A stretch of DNA of 64,000 bases from Plecoglossus altivelis (taxonomy: Eukaryota > Chordata > Actinopteri > Osmeriformes > Plecoglossidae), in the NCBI GenBank assembly GCA_036571765.1, contig BROE01000022.1, forward strand, positions 12,606,282-12,670,281, in the 5' to 3' direction. The notes beneath the pieces are model-generated. The model made no database searches. It saw nothing but the letters and a program-made list of their open reading frames with translations, and was not told the DNA's origin. Positions 36,501 through 48,400 of this stretch are shown piece after piece (the first letter of the stretch is position 1; each line of letters opens with the position of its first letter). The position numbers and the translations under genes were made by a program.

Positions 36501-39402
36501 CAAGTACCAGGTCATCGCCATCAGCACCAAAAACCCACTGCAGGTGAGTCGTCACCAGACCCACGTAATATACTTGTTACAAATCCTGTCAAGCTGCTTA
36601 ATCGAGCACTCTCGGTCCATGGGTGCCCTTGATTGGCCTCACCTGCTGCGATGAAGCCGTGTTGATTAGCCTCGCAAGTGTAGGCTGTGTTATACCAAAT
36701 GCACTGTAATTAGCTTTAAATAGTTTTATTTGGATAGGTTTAATGGTATGTCACCACAAGACTACAATAAGCTCAAAGTAAGTGGAAGAGCCCCATACTC
36801 TTGGACGTATATGAATTAAGCAGTTAAAGTATGAGTATTTCTTGTTCCGGTTACACTCTCATGCCATTATATTACACCCCTTGCAAGTAAATCAGGTTGC
36901 ACAATGAGTATTACACCAAACAACACCAAAAAATAACAAAATAGACACGTTTCAAACTGCAAGTATCTTGATTTTGTGATTGTTATCCATGCAGTGGCAG
37001 GCCATCTCGCTGACAGTGATTGAGAAGGTCCAGATTGCTGCAGCAATCTTGGGCTCCTTATTCCTGATGGCCAGCATCTCCTGGTTAGTGTGGTCCTCCT
37101 TCAGCCCCTCAGCTCGCTGGCAGCGTCAAGACCTGCTGTTCCAGATCTGCTATGGCATGTACGGCTTCATGGACGTGGTCTGCATCGGTATGACTAGACT
37201 ACACCACCATTTCAGCACGTCACATGTCAGTGTAGTTGTTTTCAATCATAACGAGTGATGTATTCTTTCTAGCAGGCAGTTTTTCTTTCAAAAGAAAGAA
37301 CCTGTTGATCTCCAGTTAAATGCTCTATAATGGAGCCATGTCCTCAATCCCAAGTGACATGATGCTGGCAACCAAACCCACAATACACACAGAGTTACAA
37401 GAGAGAAAGGGAGTGCGTGAGTTTTGAACCCACAACACCACCACTTCCTTGGATTCAGTCGGATTTGAACTCATGATACTGTGATCTCGAGGCACATTAC
37501 AAGAATAATGCCTCATCCCAGTTAGCCAATCAGCAGCTAGCCTACGTTTTTGGGATGGTCTGGGTGGGCTCTAGTTCAAGGGTTATTCGATGAGCTTCTC
37601 CTCACAGCCAGTTGTGGGACGGGGTTGTCAGTGCGGTCAGCAGGTAAGCCAATGTGACTCACAGTGAGTGTGACAGCCTCTCTCATTTAAAATACACAGA
37701 TGCTGCTGGCAAATGCTTCTAAAGAGAAAGCAAATGGATGAAAAGAGAAGATTGAATGTCTCCGGTTGGGAATGTGGGCATTGTCTGTGGAGTCATTAAC
37801 TCTTCATTAACTTGTCACCTGGGAGCCATTCAGGAGGAAAGAGCTGACTGTTCCTTATCAGGAGACAAAGACAAACAGGGCGCTCGAGCCTCTCTTCTTA
37901 TCAACTCTTTAAAGGGAGAGAGAGGGTTCATAAATAAACAGCCTGCTGTCCCCCGATGAGTCACCATTTCCATGTTATGATTAGCCAGACAAAACGCCCA
38001 AAAATATATTAAATGATTTAGCAATAAGCTGGACAAACATTCCACTTCAGCACCCATTGCAGGAAAATTGTTTTTTTTTTCAGATATTGTATGATTATTT
38101 GGCAACACAGTTTGCAAGAAATAACATGATGTTAAACCTATAGAAATGATATTGTAGTCACACAGGAAGTGCTGGTTATGGTTTAACTGTACTTGTTATT
38201 TCACAAGTGAAACTTGGTGTAGGGGAGGTGGGGCATTACAGTGGTAATTTAAATCTAATTTTGATATTTTGTTTGTGACACAAACTTCAACTACTTCTTT
38301 ATAACATCCACTCACTCCCTTATACTCCTCCCTCATGCTGTGCCTTCCTTTATAACCTATACTGCTAAATACAGTTTGCTGTTATTATAGGTGAACCAGA
38401 TATAGTTACATGTTAATTAGTATAGCCTTATTAGTAAGTGATGCAGAATATCTTATTCACAACAGAAGATGCTGGTAATATATTAAGTTTTTCCCCGTGA
38501 CCCACTCTGAAACAAACTCCAAGTCCAATCAAAGCAGCATCTTTCTGATTGATTTCAATTTTCCAGCATTCTGAGTCTAATGGGGTTGAATCAATAAGCA
38601 ATTTTAACCTGAGGATAAAGTATTATTGGACAACAACCATGTATCAAATATTTCATCTCTGGGAATCCAATAACTAAAATTGGTTAAAATCCACAGACCT
38701 AAATGTTACAAAGCTACTGTACGCCACATAAATGCTGCATATTGAGATAAAATAAGACAAAACTGTCTATGTGCCCTACAGTTCAGTTCTGCCGGATTGT
38801 CTGTTCCAGTAAAGACAGTGAACATGGAACAGAGATGTTTGGTGAAAGCTTGTGTCCTATGACATTCTGTTGTAGTTGGCAGATTACCTAGGGTTGAATG
38901 TGAATCACGGTGATTTGTATTAGAAAATAGAGATATTTTCCAGGAAGACCTGAAGGGGCTGTTTTTAATAGATGTGCTTTTCTCCCCAGCATTGATCGTC
39001 CATGAGGGACCATCTGTGTTCCGCATCTTTAATCGCTGGCAAGCCGTCAACCAACAGTGGAAGGTTCTGAACTATGACAAGTCTATGGACAGCGAGGACC
39101 TGAAGACAGCTGCCGCTGACAGGACTGTGTCCCAGCCCAGTCAGGGTCAGCAGGCTGGGCTTGGGGTCTCCACCTCCACCTCTTCCTTTATGGGACCAGC
39201 CCCAGCCGTCCAGGCCTCCTCCCCTGCAGGCTCTGGACCTGCTATGCCCCCCCAGGCTGACCAGGACAATGGGACTGCAGCGCCTGACCAACACTGTCCA
39301 TACAACATCCTCCATCTCCTCAGCCACCTGAGGCAGTCTGAGGCCCGCAGCCAGCCCAACAACAGTACCCGAGAGCTGGTCATGAGAGTAACTACAGTCT
39401 GA
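30524..39402 (+). CDS. marchf4: MARCHF4, membrane-associated RING-CH E3 ubiquitin ligase
   Basis: Ubiquitin ligase of Golgi and endosomal membranes that downregulates surface proteins. Four exons: 30524-30991, 36388-36543, 36995-37187 and 38990-39402, giving 409 codons plus stop (human 410 aa). The RING-CH finger spans the exon 1/2 junction: CRICFQGPEQ continues into GELLSPCRCSGSVRCTHQPC and ends WACELC, with all C4HC3 ligands visible. Two transmembrane segments follow (AAAILGSLFLMASISWLVW and QICYGMYGFMDVVCIALIV). The C terminus ends RELVMRVTTV as in mammals, a PDZ-ligand-like tail. The start follows an immediate in-frame TAA. Residues near 10-30 (MLRSQSILKSRCCVLFSDLK) align with the human N-terminal region, but the hydrophobic Trp/Cys-rich leader I recall from human is absent. 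Either fish lack it or a 5' coding exon is missed. Intron 1 (5.4 kb) contains repeats. Confidence 0.95.
33438..33502. repeat. CT microsatellite followed by GT run
   Basis: About 53 bp of CT dinucleotides, then GTGTGTGTGT, inside marchf4 intron 1. Frames of low-complexity Ser-Leu or Glu-Arg across it are artefacts. Confidence 0.9.
34540..34860. repeat. Polypurine-rich tract in marchf4 intron 1
   Basis: The plus strand is dominated by G and A (gggaggggg, gagagaagagg and similar words) for about 320 bp with irregular repetition. Similar in character to the tract at 23106-23440. Confidence 0.65.
35640..36275 (+). repeat. Noncoding duplicated module, copy A
   Basis: Direct-orientation homologue of 40755-41490. 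Shared blocks in the same order include agctggtgatg, tttctcagatca, tctagtcaaattgcca, cattcatg, tgctgtttcctac, gttgagacagttgtcataat, atcagtaaacac and cagctgaatat. It lies in marchf4 intron 1 just before exon 2. No coding potential. Confidence 0.75.
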
Positions 39403-39463
39403 GGATTTATTTGATGCCTTATTGTGTATTGGTGTAGGGGATTTTTTTAAATACCAATATTGG

Positions 39464-39469
39464 AATAAA
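39464..39469 (+). terminator. Candidate polyadenylation signal of marchf4
   Basis: AATAAA located 62 bp after the marchf4 stop codon. Fitting position, but 3' untranslated regions of this family can be longer and use later sites. Confidence 0.5.
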
Positions 39470-40754
39470 AGGCCTTGCGTTGTTTGTTTTTAATGCATCT
39501 TTGATTACCTAATGTGGATCAAATAATTATAAATTGATTTCAAAAATCTATAAATTCTTGGGAAAAGAATGCTTGTTTTGTTTATTCTTATTCCCAATAC
39601 AGAATTGATATTTGGAGATTGTGTTTGGATTGCATATTTCATGTCACCAGAAGATAAAGGTTTTGTGAAAGGCAACCAGCCTTTTGCAGGAATTATATAA
39701 TCATACTACATTATTGCATGATTCCAAAGCGCTGCACAATCCCTAGTTAGACACTGTCAGCTAGTCTGTCCATTTGACCTTTCTATGAATGCAGATGATG
39801 AAACGTTTCTTTGGCAGAGCTCCTCAGGTCCAAAAAAGCTGGTTTGCACGAGTGTCTGTAGCACTCTTCGCATTAGTGGATATTGGACATGATCAACAAA
39901 AAAAATACATTTTCAGGAATCAATTTTTCAATCTCTTGATTGTTAATCTGAGTAACTAGTTGGACTAAATTCATAGGTGTCGATTATCTATAAAACGTCA
40001 AATATGAGAAGCATCAAAATGGCAATAGCCTTAGGTTCACTGCAAATTCACCGGTTGTTGAACATGATACCGTTGCCTATCTAGAGAGAGCTCAGTGAAA
40101 TTCAGTTCAATAATTCAGACTATGAAGTTCTTATACCAATAGGAATGACAGCACTGTACAATAACAGCTTGTAAGGAGGTTGTTGGGAGTTCAGTGTGAA
40201 TTCATTTACCTAGGCCCTTCTCTCTCACCGTCTCCCTGAATCAACTGCTTCTCTCAGAAGAGGCTTTGATATGTCAAAATCAAAGGTAGCAGAAAATTAT
40301 GATAAATGACCACCATACAAATGAATTCATGCTCACTATATTTTCTATTTGAAATGTGCCTGTGCAGTAGTCTATGTTCCAATGATGCCAATGTCAGTGA
40401 TCAATTTAATTCTTAAGCGAAGAGTAAAGCAACACCTTATCCCACCTTAGCGGCATATAATATTGTAATGAAAAACGGTGTTGTAGCCAGTAGCCTATGT
40501 AGGCAGGCCTACAGTTTATTGTTCAAAGATTATGTTACTCTACTTTTGTTGTTGGAGTACCATTGATCTTGTATTCATTTGACAGAAACAGATCTAAAAT
40601 ACTTTGATTATCAACATTTCGTTGTCATTTGATGAGCTGAAGATATCAGAGGTTATACCTCTAGGACTTTGTGTCCTTAATGTTGTTTCAGGAGTTGTAT
40701 CCCAATATTTCACATGGACTATGTGATTACGTAACACTAGGCATAGTGCACGTG

Positions 40755-41490
40755 AAATGGAGGTACACAAACCCATATTCCTGAGATTATAGATAGGGCA
40801 GAGTGTCTGCGATTATGTACAGCTGGTGATGGCAGTTCTTGTCTGTGGTTTTGGACCTATGTTTCTCAGATCAGATTAGAAATGTTCTATCATCCCTGTA
40901 TTTATTCATCAGCTCGTTAATTCTAGTCAAATTGCCAATGATAGCCTACATTCATGCAAATGTCTGCTGTTTCCTACGTTTTAAATTGCTTTTGTTATGT
41001 AGATCAAAATGGGCAATATTGGTTTTCTGTTAAATTGGCTTACCCACAAAAATTGAAACATTTAGTTCATAACAGGAGTCATTTCATGCTCAATCGTTGA
41101 GACAGTTGTCATAATTGTAGGCCTAATTCACCATACAGCGCTTGTACATGTGCAATGTGCTGGCCGTTTTGACATCAGTAAACATCTTTATATAATATGT
41201 ATATATAATTGATATTATATATCATTTATATTATATATATATTTATATAATAAAATGCACTGATATATTCTGAAAGTGCACTTAATATTGTCTTTCTGTT
41301 CGCAAGCCGGCCTCTTTGAAAACAGCTGAATATAGGCTATCGGTTGTAGCCTAAACATGAACTCGCTTCTAAATAATGTTCCTTGCTTTGTTTGATTTAA
41401 TTGAGAATGCCTTCAGCGATCACAGTAGTTTCAGCAATCGCGGTAGGCTACTCCCGGCACGCCGTTGAGCTACATTACAAAGAGGACCTA
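40755..41490 (+). repeat. Noncoding duplicated module, copy B
   Basis: Diverged direct copy of 35640-36275, interrupted by a TA-rich expansion around 41195-41255. Conserved words include gttgagacagttgtcataat, ctagtcaaattgcca and attacaaagagga (compare attacaaagagaa in copy A). It lies downstream of marchf4. Confidence 0.75.
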
Positions 41491-43289
41491 TTCAAGAGTT
41501 TAGCAAAGAGTTTTGTTTTTTAGTTGAGCGTGGGAAATCGAATTCGCACACACATACGTAGCCTACACAAACCGATGTCTTCCTGTATAAGAGAGATCAC
41601 AATTCGCACATGTTTTAACATTACGGTCGCCTGTTCTTTTGCAGGAAAAAGACTTATGCAAGACTTCTCGTGAATTTCACCTGAAGAACATGTGGAATCC
41701 ATTCCGCAAAGCACACAGCACAGCCTGAAATGCACATGGTTTATTTCTCATTTTCACAACGTGTATGTAAAAATCAAGGGAATCAGTGGGGCTGCATCTC
41801 CTTGACGGACATATCATCAAGATTATTAAGATCTTGAACATTTTGGAAGTTTTTTTTCTTAGTTATGTACTGTCTGTAAACTAAAAAGTATCTCTCTTTA
41901 AAGGATAAATGATTACAACAAAACTGTCATCAAGGCTATTTCAAAGAACATGCTTTTGAATGTTGAAAATGTATGAGGCCCAACAATTCAGTTTGTACAG
42001 GTCATGGTCTGATGGAGCCTTTGAGTCGGAGCACCACACTTGTATGAAAAGAGCCTATAGCTGTCGGATCTCTTTTTTTATTCTTTGTTCTGGAAATGGA
42101 ATAAGTTGTTTGTGTGAGAGTTTTTCTGCCTGCCTTTTAGTGGTGATTCCAAATAACAACCATTGATGTTCTAGCATATTCAATCACACAGTACCGTGGT
42201 ATAATCTGGACGAGGTGCTCTGTCTTTGATATTACAACGTTTCAGCGCTTTGGTCGCACTGACCACTCCATTGTATGGCCATTTGTCCAAACAAAACATT
42301 GTAAATGAAAGAAAGACGACTGAAAGTAGAGGCGGAAGGAAGACAAACTCGAGAGAATGCAGTTTCCGTGTAAATTATGCGGGTGTGCTTGCGGCTGCCC
42401 GAGCTGCCCATATTTCTGGTGTTTACTGATATCGACGTTGACCTCGACATTGGCTGTTGACGGCGAAGAAAAATTATGTAGGTTGTTGAACTAATACCGT
42501 TATCCGGTGACAAGGATTATAATTCCGGGAGATTAAACATTAAATAGTTTTTTTTTTAAACTTTTAACCATACAGCCAACTTTCTAGAATTCATCCAGTT
42601 GAAAGTGATTGGATGGCGTGAAATACCATGATCTGGGTGAATACTCTATTCTTATTGGCTGAAGGGCTGTCCATTATTAAGTGATAATGTACACTCACAA
42701 AATTGTTCCAGCAAAACTGTCTTTTTACCGTAGTAAATTATTGCGCTTGTTACATAACACAAGTCTGTCTTAAATAAGTAGCTAACCATAACAACAGGGC
42801 TTCCATCAAAGTCTCCGTTTACAATGTCGACTTTAACAAGATAACATGTAATTGAATGACTTCAATATTTATTTTAACCTATTTGGAAAATGTTCATTTA
42901 CAGAATTTACTGTCAGTGTCGCATCCCACCATACACTTCGCAAGTCAATCTACTGCTAACACGACACAGACAGTATAGTATAGCCAGACTACTGTAGACT
43001 ACTGACTGTAGGCATGGCCGATTCATTTGTAAGTAATAATATTCATATGGCAACAGTGGCTGGGTAGCTGGCCAGTCTTGTTGTTAAACATACAATTTGC
43101 ATTTACTGTTTGGAGAATATTTCAATATATAAACTTTAATCTCACATCCGGAATCCAAATCTCGACAGGTTTTATGCCGGCGGCGACGGTAGCCATCAAT
43201 AAATATACTAGCCGATAGGCTGCTCAGTCTCTTTTCGTGAAAATATTGATATTCATTTGGAACAATGACATATTTAAATTAGACGCACG

Positions 43290-43612
43290 TCAAACTCACC
43301 AAAATGTTCAAGCATCCAACTAGACGCGAATGATGCGAATTTGACGCGCGATTTGCGTTTGGTGTGAGCGCAGCATAATAAGCATCAAATTCGCCTGAGT
43401 TACGATTTTTCAGCTCCGGTATCTAGGGCGTCAAAAGCGTGAACGCTCAATTCACGTCGCGCCATTAAAGCGAGAACGCCCTGATTCGCGCCACGGTAAC
43501 ACTTGATTCGCGCCGCAGAACATCTAGACGCACGTTTACAACCACTCAACATGTAAATCAGGCGCCCCAGACGCCTCTTCATGTTTGGTGTGAACGCAGC
43601 ATTAGACAGACG
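43290..43612. repeat. CpG-rich repeat-like block with terminal direct motifs
   Basis: Unusually rich in CpG against its A/T-rich surroundings, with many gacgcg, attcgcg and cgcgcc words. The motif tttggtgtgagcgcagcat near 43360 recurs as tttggtgtgaacgcagcat near 43583 in the same orientation, about 223 bp apart. It resembles a nonautonomous DNA-transposon remnant, but I cannot define termini or target-site duplications. Confidence 0.45.
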
Positions 43613-43720
43613 TTAGAGTGACGATGGTGACGTTTGTGACTGTGGCTAGCTAGTTAGCCACCCTTAGCTTCACTTTTCGCCACAAAAACTTAATTTAAAC
43701 TGAAACCGTCAAACGCAATG

Positions 43721-43722
<2 letters not shown>

Positions 43723-43775
<53 letters not shown>
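43723..43775. repeat. GA microsatellite
   Basis: About 26 GA dinucleotides in intergenic DNA. Confidence 0.9.
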
Positions 43776-43777
<2 letters not shown>

Positions 43778-45456
43778 ATTTACTTTACTCCTTTTGCAGT
43801 GGGGGGTTTTCTGTGTCTTTGTTGCATCCTGTATTATATCCCCCTAGCGTCTTATATGAGGACACCAAAGTACGAATTATGTTTGATAGAAACAGTTAAG
43901 CTACTTTAAATCTCATATATTTCCATCTCTGGTCATCAAAAATAGCCCCCTAAAATTAAACACATCTATTTCACACGTTCACAACAACCTTTAAAGGGCT
44001 CTTCAAGTTTATATTACTGAGATTACCTGCGTCCACAATTATGGGCACAATCCAGTGATTCTTTTTCAATCGGAAAGGTCTGCCTAGCGTTCTACAACCC
44101 CCTTCTTTCAAAAGGTGTCCCTGTCAGAGGCGATTGAAGGCAAATTAGGTGAATGGGCATCAGTCATTTGACAGAGGAATGACCTCGGAGGTGCCACTAC
44201 AGTAGAGGAGCAGGAGGACGTCAACGGCGACGCACACAATATATCTGTCCTTGGCTGATTGAAAATCGTGAATGAAGCCAGAGAGGTGTAAAGAAGAGAC
44301 AGACGAATTATTTGAAACGATTTACATTAGCAGTGTCCTTCAGTAAACATAAGATGTGAGGAACAAGATTAATCAGATACTTAGTGATTATAGATGACTC
44401 ATATACCATCAGTTTTATCTATAGGTGTTGTAGTAAATCAGTGCACATGTGTAGTCTGATGTGTGTAGAATATGTTGTCCGAACATTATACAATATTTAG
44501 CCATGGCCAGACACAGACATTAGTATGGTTAGGCACGACCATGGGCCACAGAGAAGTGAGAGACTTCCATGTAAGGATGTAAACAAAGACCCTGTCTGCA
44601 AGGTTATGTGAGGCATTCCTCTGCACAAAGTTTTTCTTCCTTCTGCGTCTCGGTGTAAACTAGCGGTATATACTTAGCGGTCTAAGGCAGCAGTGACTGA
44701 ACGGGCGTCGAATGATAAGGCACAAAATCAAGATTAACCAAGGAGTAAAGCTCCGTCTACCTCCGCTGATTTCCATGGAATAGCTTAATCCCAAAGTCAT
44801 TTTTATCTTCAGACTTCTGAAGAATTTCGCTTTTTCTCCACGGCTGCGCAGATTCAGTGGTCAAAGCCATATGACCCTTGGTTTAAAGCTTTGTCGTACG
44901 GTATAAAGTTCTTCAGTCAATTCGCAGCTATTATGCTGCTCTCCAATAAAAAAAATTCAATTCTAAATTACCTTTAAAATGGCAGAGTTGCGATTCTCAT
45001 TCTTTTGGTAAGTAACCCTGTCCATTATTAATACGGAATTTACCCTCTGCTACATTTCAGACGAAACCTCATTTAATATACAATATGTTACGGGTTCAGT
45101 CCTCAACATTTGTTATTGAAAACAGATACAAAGACAGTTCTTTTTATCACCTTAGGTAGGTTGCAATTGTGTTTTTATAGGTCAACACTGTAGTCTAGCA
45201 TCTGTTTACTCTATTGCAACAACAAAAAAACTATCTATATATGTAGCCTACAGTACAATACATACATTACAAAATTTCTAGTAAAGATTCCAGTCTGTAA
45301 TCTTCCCAAACAAACACTTTGAACCTTACATGGAAAGAGATGCCTTCTGTGAACACTCATTTGTTTGACAGCTATTTCCTGCTAGCCCAGAGAACATGGT
45401 AAGACATTTTCAGCACCGTCTCCCACTAACATTCTTCTGTCCTTAGGGCTGAGAAA

Positions 45457-48400
45457 ATGGACATGAGATCAGGTGTTATCTTTCTATGCACCCTGCAAGC
45501 AGCCCTTCTTCAGATACTAACCCCCCGAGGACCACGCCCATTCCCACCATATCCAGACCCTGGACCGCAAATCCTGGTTGAGGACACTGAGTTTCCAAAT
45601 CCAACTCCAGAACCGATTGTTCCGACTGAAGGTCCACGCCCCCCATATCTCGGTTGTGATGGTAAATTCAGGCCTTGGCCCAATCCTTGTCTGTGTATGG
45701 ATTGAATAGGATGCAATCGGTTAATTTAATATTTTAGTTGTTGTACAAAACTTGTCTGTTAAATGCACATTTTCATTCTGATTCCTCTAAAAGTAATTTA
45801 GTTTGTAACACAAGTTCAACATTTGTCATGATTGTCTAATTTCAGAAAAAATTGATTGTCCCATCCACTTGTATTTCACCATCGACACTTCGGAAACAAT
45901 TGCCTTGCAAGAGTCGTATCCTGGCTCTCTAGTGGAGTGGGTCAAAGAGTTCACCAAGACTTTTGCTGAGAGGCTGGAGGATGAGGAATACAGTAACCAT
46001 GTCCACCTCTCCTGGTCTCTGGGTGGCCTACACTACTCCCAGAGCCAGGTCCTGTTCAGCCCCATCACCACCAAGGAGAACTTCATCAGGCACCTGAGTG
46101 GGATTGTGTATCTGGGAAAGGGAACCTACACTGACTGTGCTCTCACCAACATGACCCACCAATTGATGCGTCACACCGCTGGAGGGAAGGTGGCGCTCTT
46201 CTCTGTGGTGATCACAGATGGTCAGGTGACAGGAAGTCCCTGCGGAGGCATGAGGAAGTCGTCAGAGGCGGCCAGAGAGCTGGGGATCCAGATGTTCACA
46301 GTGGCGGCATCCAGAGAGGTGGAAGAGTCAGGCCTGCTGGAGATAGCAAGCTCCCCTGTTGGGGTCTACCGGAGTGACTACATGGCAGTGGCCATCGTTG
46401 ATAGGAGACCCAAAATAATGACCTCTACCATCGACCGAATCATAAAAGCTATGGTAATTATCTTCAGTTGTAGACTGTTTTGAACGTCTAAGAATGCCTG
46501 CAAGAAAAGCAATGCCTCGGAAATGTGTGCTTACATTACATATAACTGTGTTTTGTACATTGTTTTCTCTTTTCAGAAATACCAAGCCTATTTACAGGTA
46601 AATCATTTTCTCTCCATTTTTTTCTCTTTCTCTCAGGGGCTTTATGTTTTTCTAGCCTCTACGTGCACAACTACTAATCTAATTTTGCTGATCTTGCAGT
46701 GTTATAAACCTCAGTGTGTAGAGACTCCAGGACCTCCTGGTTCAAAAGGAGACAGTGGTCTTAAGGTGAAGACTTACAGGAATATCCCATAAAAATTTTA
46801 CTTCATTAAGGTTGATTAAAATCTACATGTCTGAATTATCTCATTTCCTTTTCAGGGAGCAAAAGGAGAAAGTGGTGATTATGGTCTGAAGGGTGAAAAG
46901 GGTCAGCAGGTAAGATCTCTTTGGTGTGTCAGACATCATGCTCAAGGTAGGCAAGTATTAGATTGCGTAGTTTCCAATTTATTTCCCTTTAATGCCTGTT
47001 TGCAAACATAAGTACCTTGATTTTTGTTTATCATTTTGCCTTTTCTTTTAATCAGTCAAGCCATGACCTTGATTGAATATTGAAAAATGTCATCAGTCAA
47101 ATATGTTTTGTATGTTAATTGTTATTATCATAGGCACCATTAGTTGCATCTGTAGTTGTATCAATTTATGATTTGTAACATATCAAGTTTACCATTGGGT
47201 GGCAGTGTAGGGTATTATGATCAGTGACATTTGTCAACACACTGTACAGGTGCAACTGAAAAGGGCCAATAAAGGAAAGGTGACAAACATGTTTTTTACC
47301 ACACATATGTGTGGACCATACATGTAATTTTGCTGTACCAGAATCTTCCTTAAACGAAAACCTCATGCAACAGTGAATACAGTTTGGACCTTAAATCAGT
47401 TAAGTGGGTCAATAATTTCTCCCACATCCAGACGTGGCTCATTGCTGGTTAGAATGACTGCTATTTAAGTTCTTAACATTTAAGTGCCCGAAACTATATA
47501 CAAATATGTTCTGTTTGTTTTTATTTGAAAGAATTGTGGTTGATATTTTGAATGTTTCTCATAACAGGGAGACTCTGGTATTGAAGGCCCCATAGGACAT
47601 CCAGGAACAAAGGTTTGTCAGCTGTCACCTGTCAACCATTCCTTTATCAAGAGGTTTGTCATTCTAATTAGATTGTAAGTTTTGAACTGCTATACTTTGT
47701 TTTAGGGGGAGATTGGTCTAAATGGGGACAAGGTAAGTTAATACTATTTACTTAAGCAATTTCATTTCCAGAAAATGTTATCTGAATATGACTAAATATG
47801 TTGTATTTTTTTCACTTCATAGGGTGAAAGAGGTCTATTTGGACAGAAGGTATTTATGTGTGTTTGCCTGCGGGTATTTTATACTGCATGTGTGTGCCCG
47901 CCTTTTTGAACACAGTTTGTTGTTAGGTTGCTTCAGTGTGTAAAGATATTGAAAGTATTAACATTAGATGTTCCTTTGTAATTAGGGCATTTCAGGGTCT
48001 CCTGGTAGGAATGGAACAGATGGGCAGAAGGTCAGTCCAGCTTGAGAAAAGTATTGGAATTTTAGATTGAAAAATATATTATTTAGCTTCAACCGCGAAA
48101 CTATTTAAATAGTTTAAAATCTTTGTATGTCTAACCTGCCTTTTTTGTGTGTATATGTAATGTTCAGGGTAAAATAGGTCACATTGGTGCTCCTGGTTGC
48201 AAAGGAGACCCGGGAGACCAGGTGAGAGAGCTCTGGCTGACCTCAGAGGTGTCTTGAGAGACCAGGTCAAGGGAAATATTGAAATTGAAATCTCCTGTCC
48301 CCCCTCTGAATGCCTTGTTGGCAGGGTCCAGATGGCTACCCAGGAGAAGTGGGGGAGAGCGGACCACCTGGAGTCAGCGGAGAACAGGTTCGCAACTGGC

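Larger units (their letters stand above)
39470..45456. other. Intergenic region between marchf4 and the collagen VI-like gene
   Basis: No gene recognised on either strand. It includes copy B of the duplicated module (40755-41490), a CpG-rich repeat-like block (43290-43612), a GA microsatellite (43723-43775) and, near the right end, the presumed promoter of the collagen gene. The AT-rich stretch 41195-41255 is an insertion of TATA-type repeats within copy B. Confidence 0.5.
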
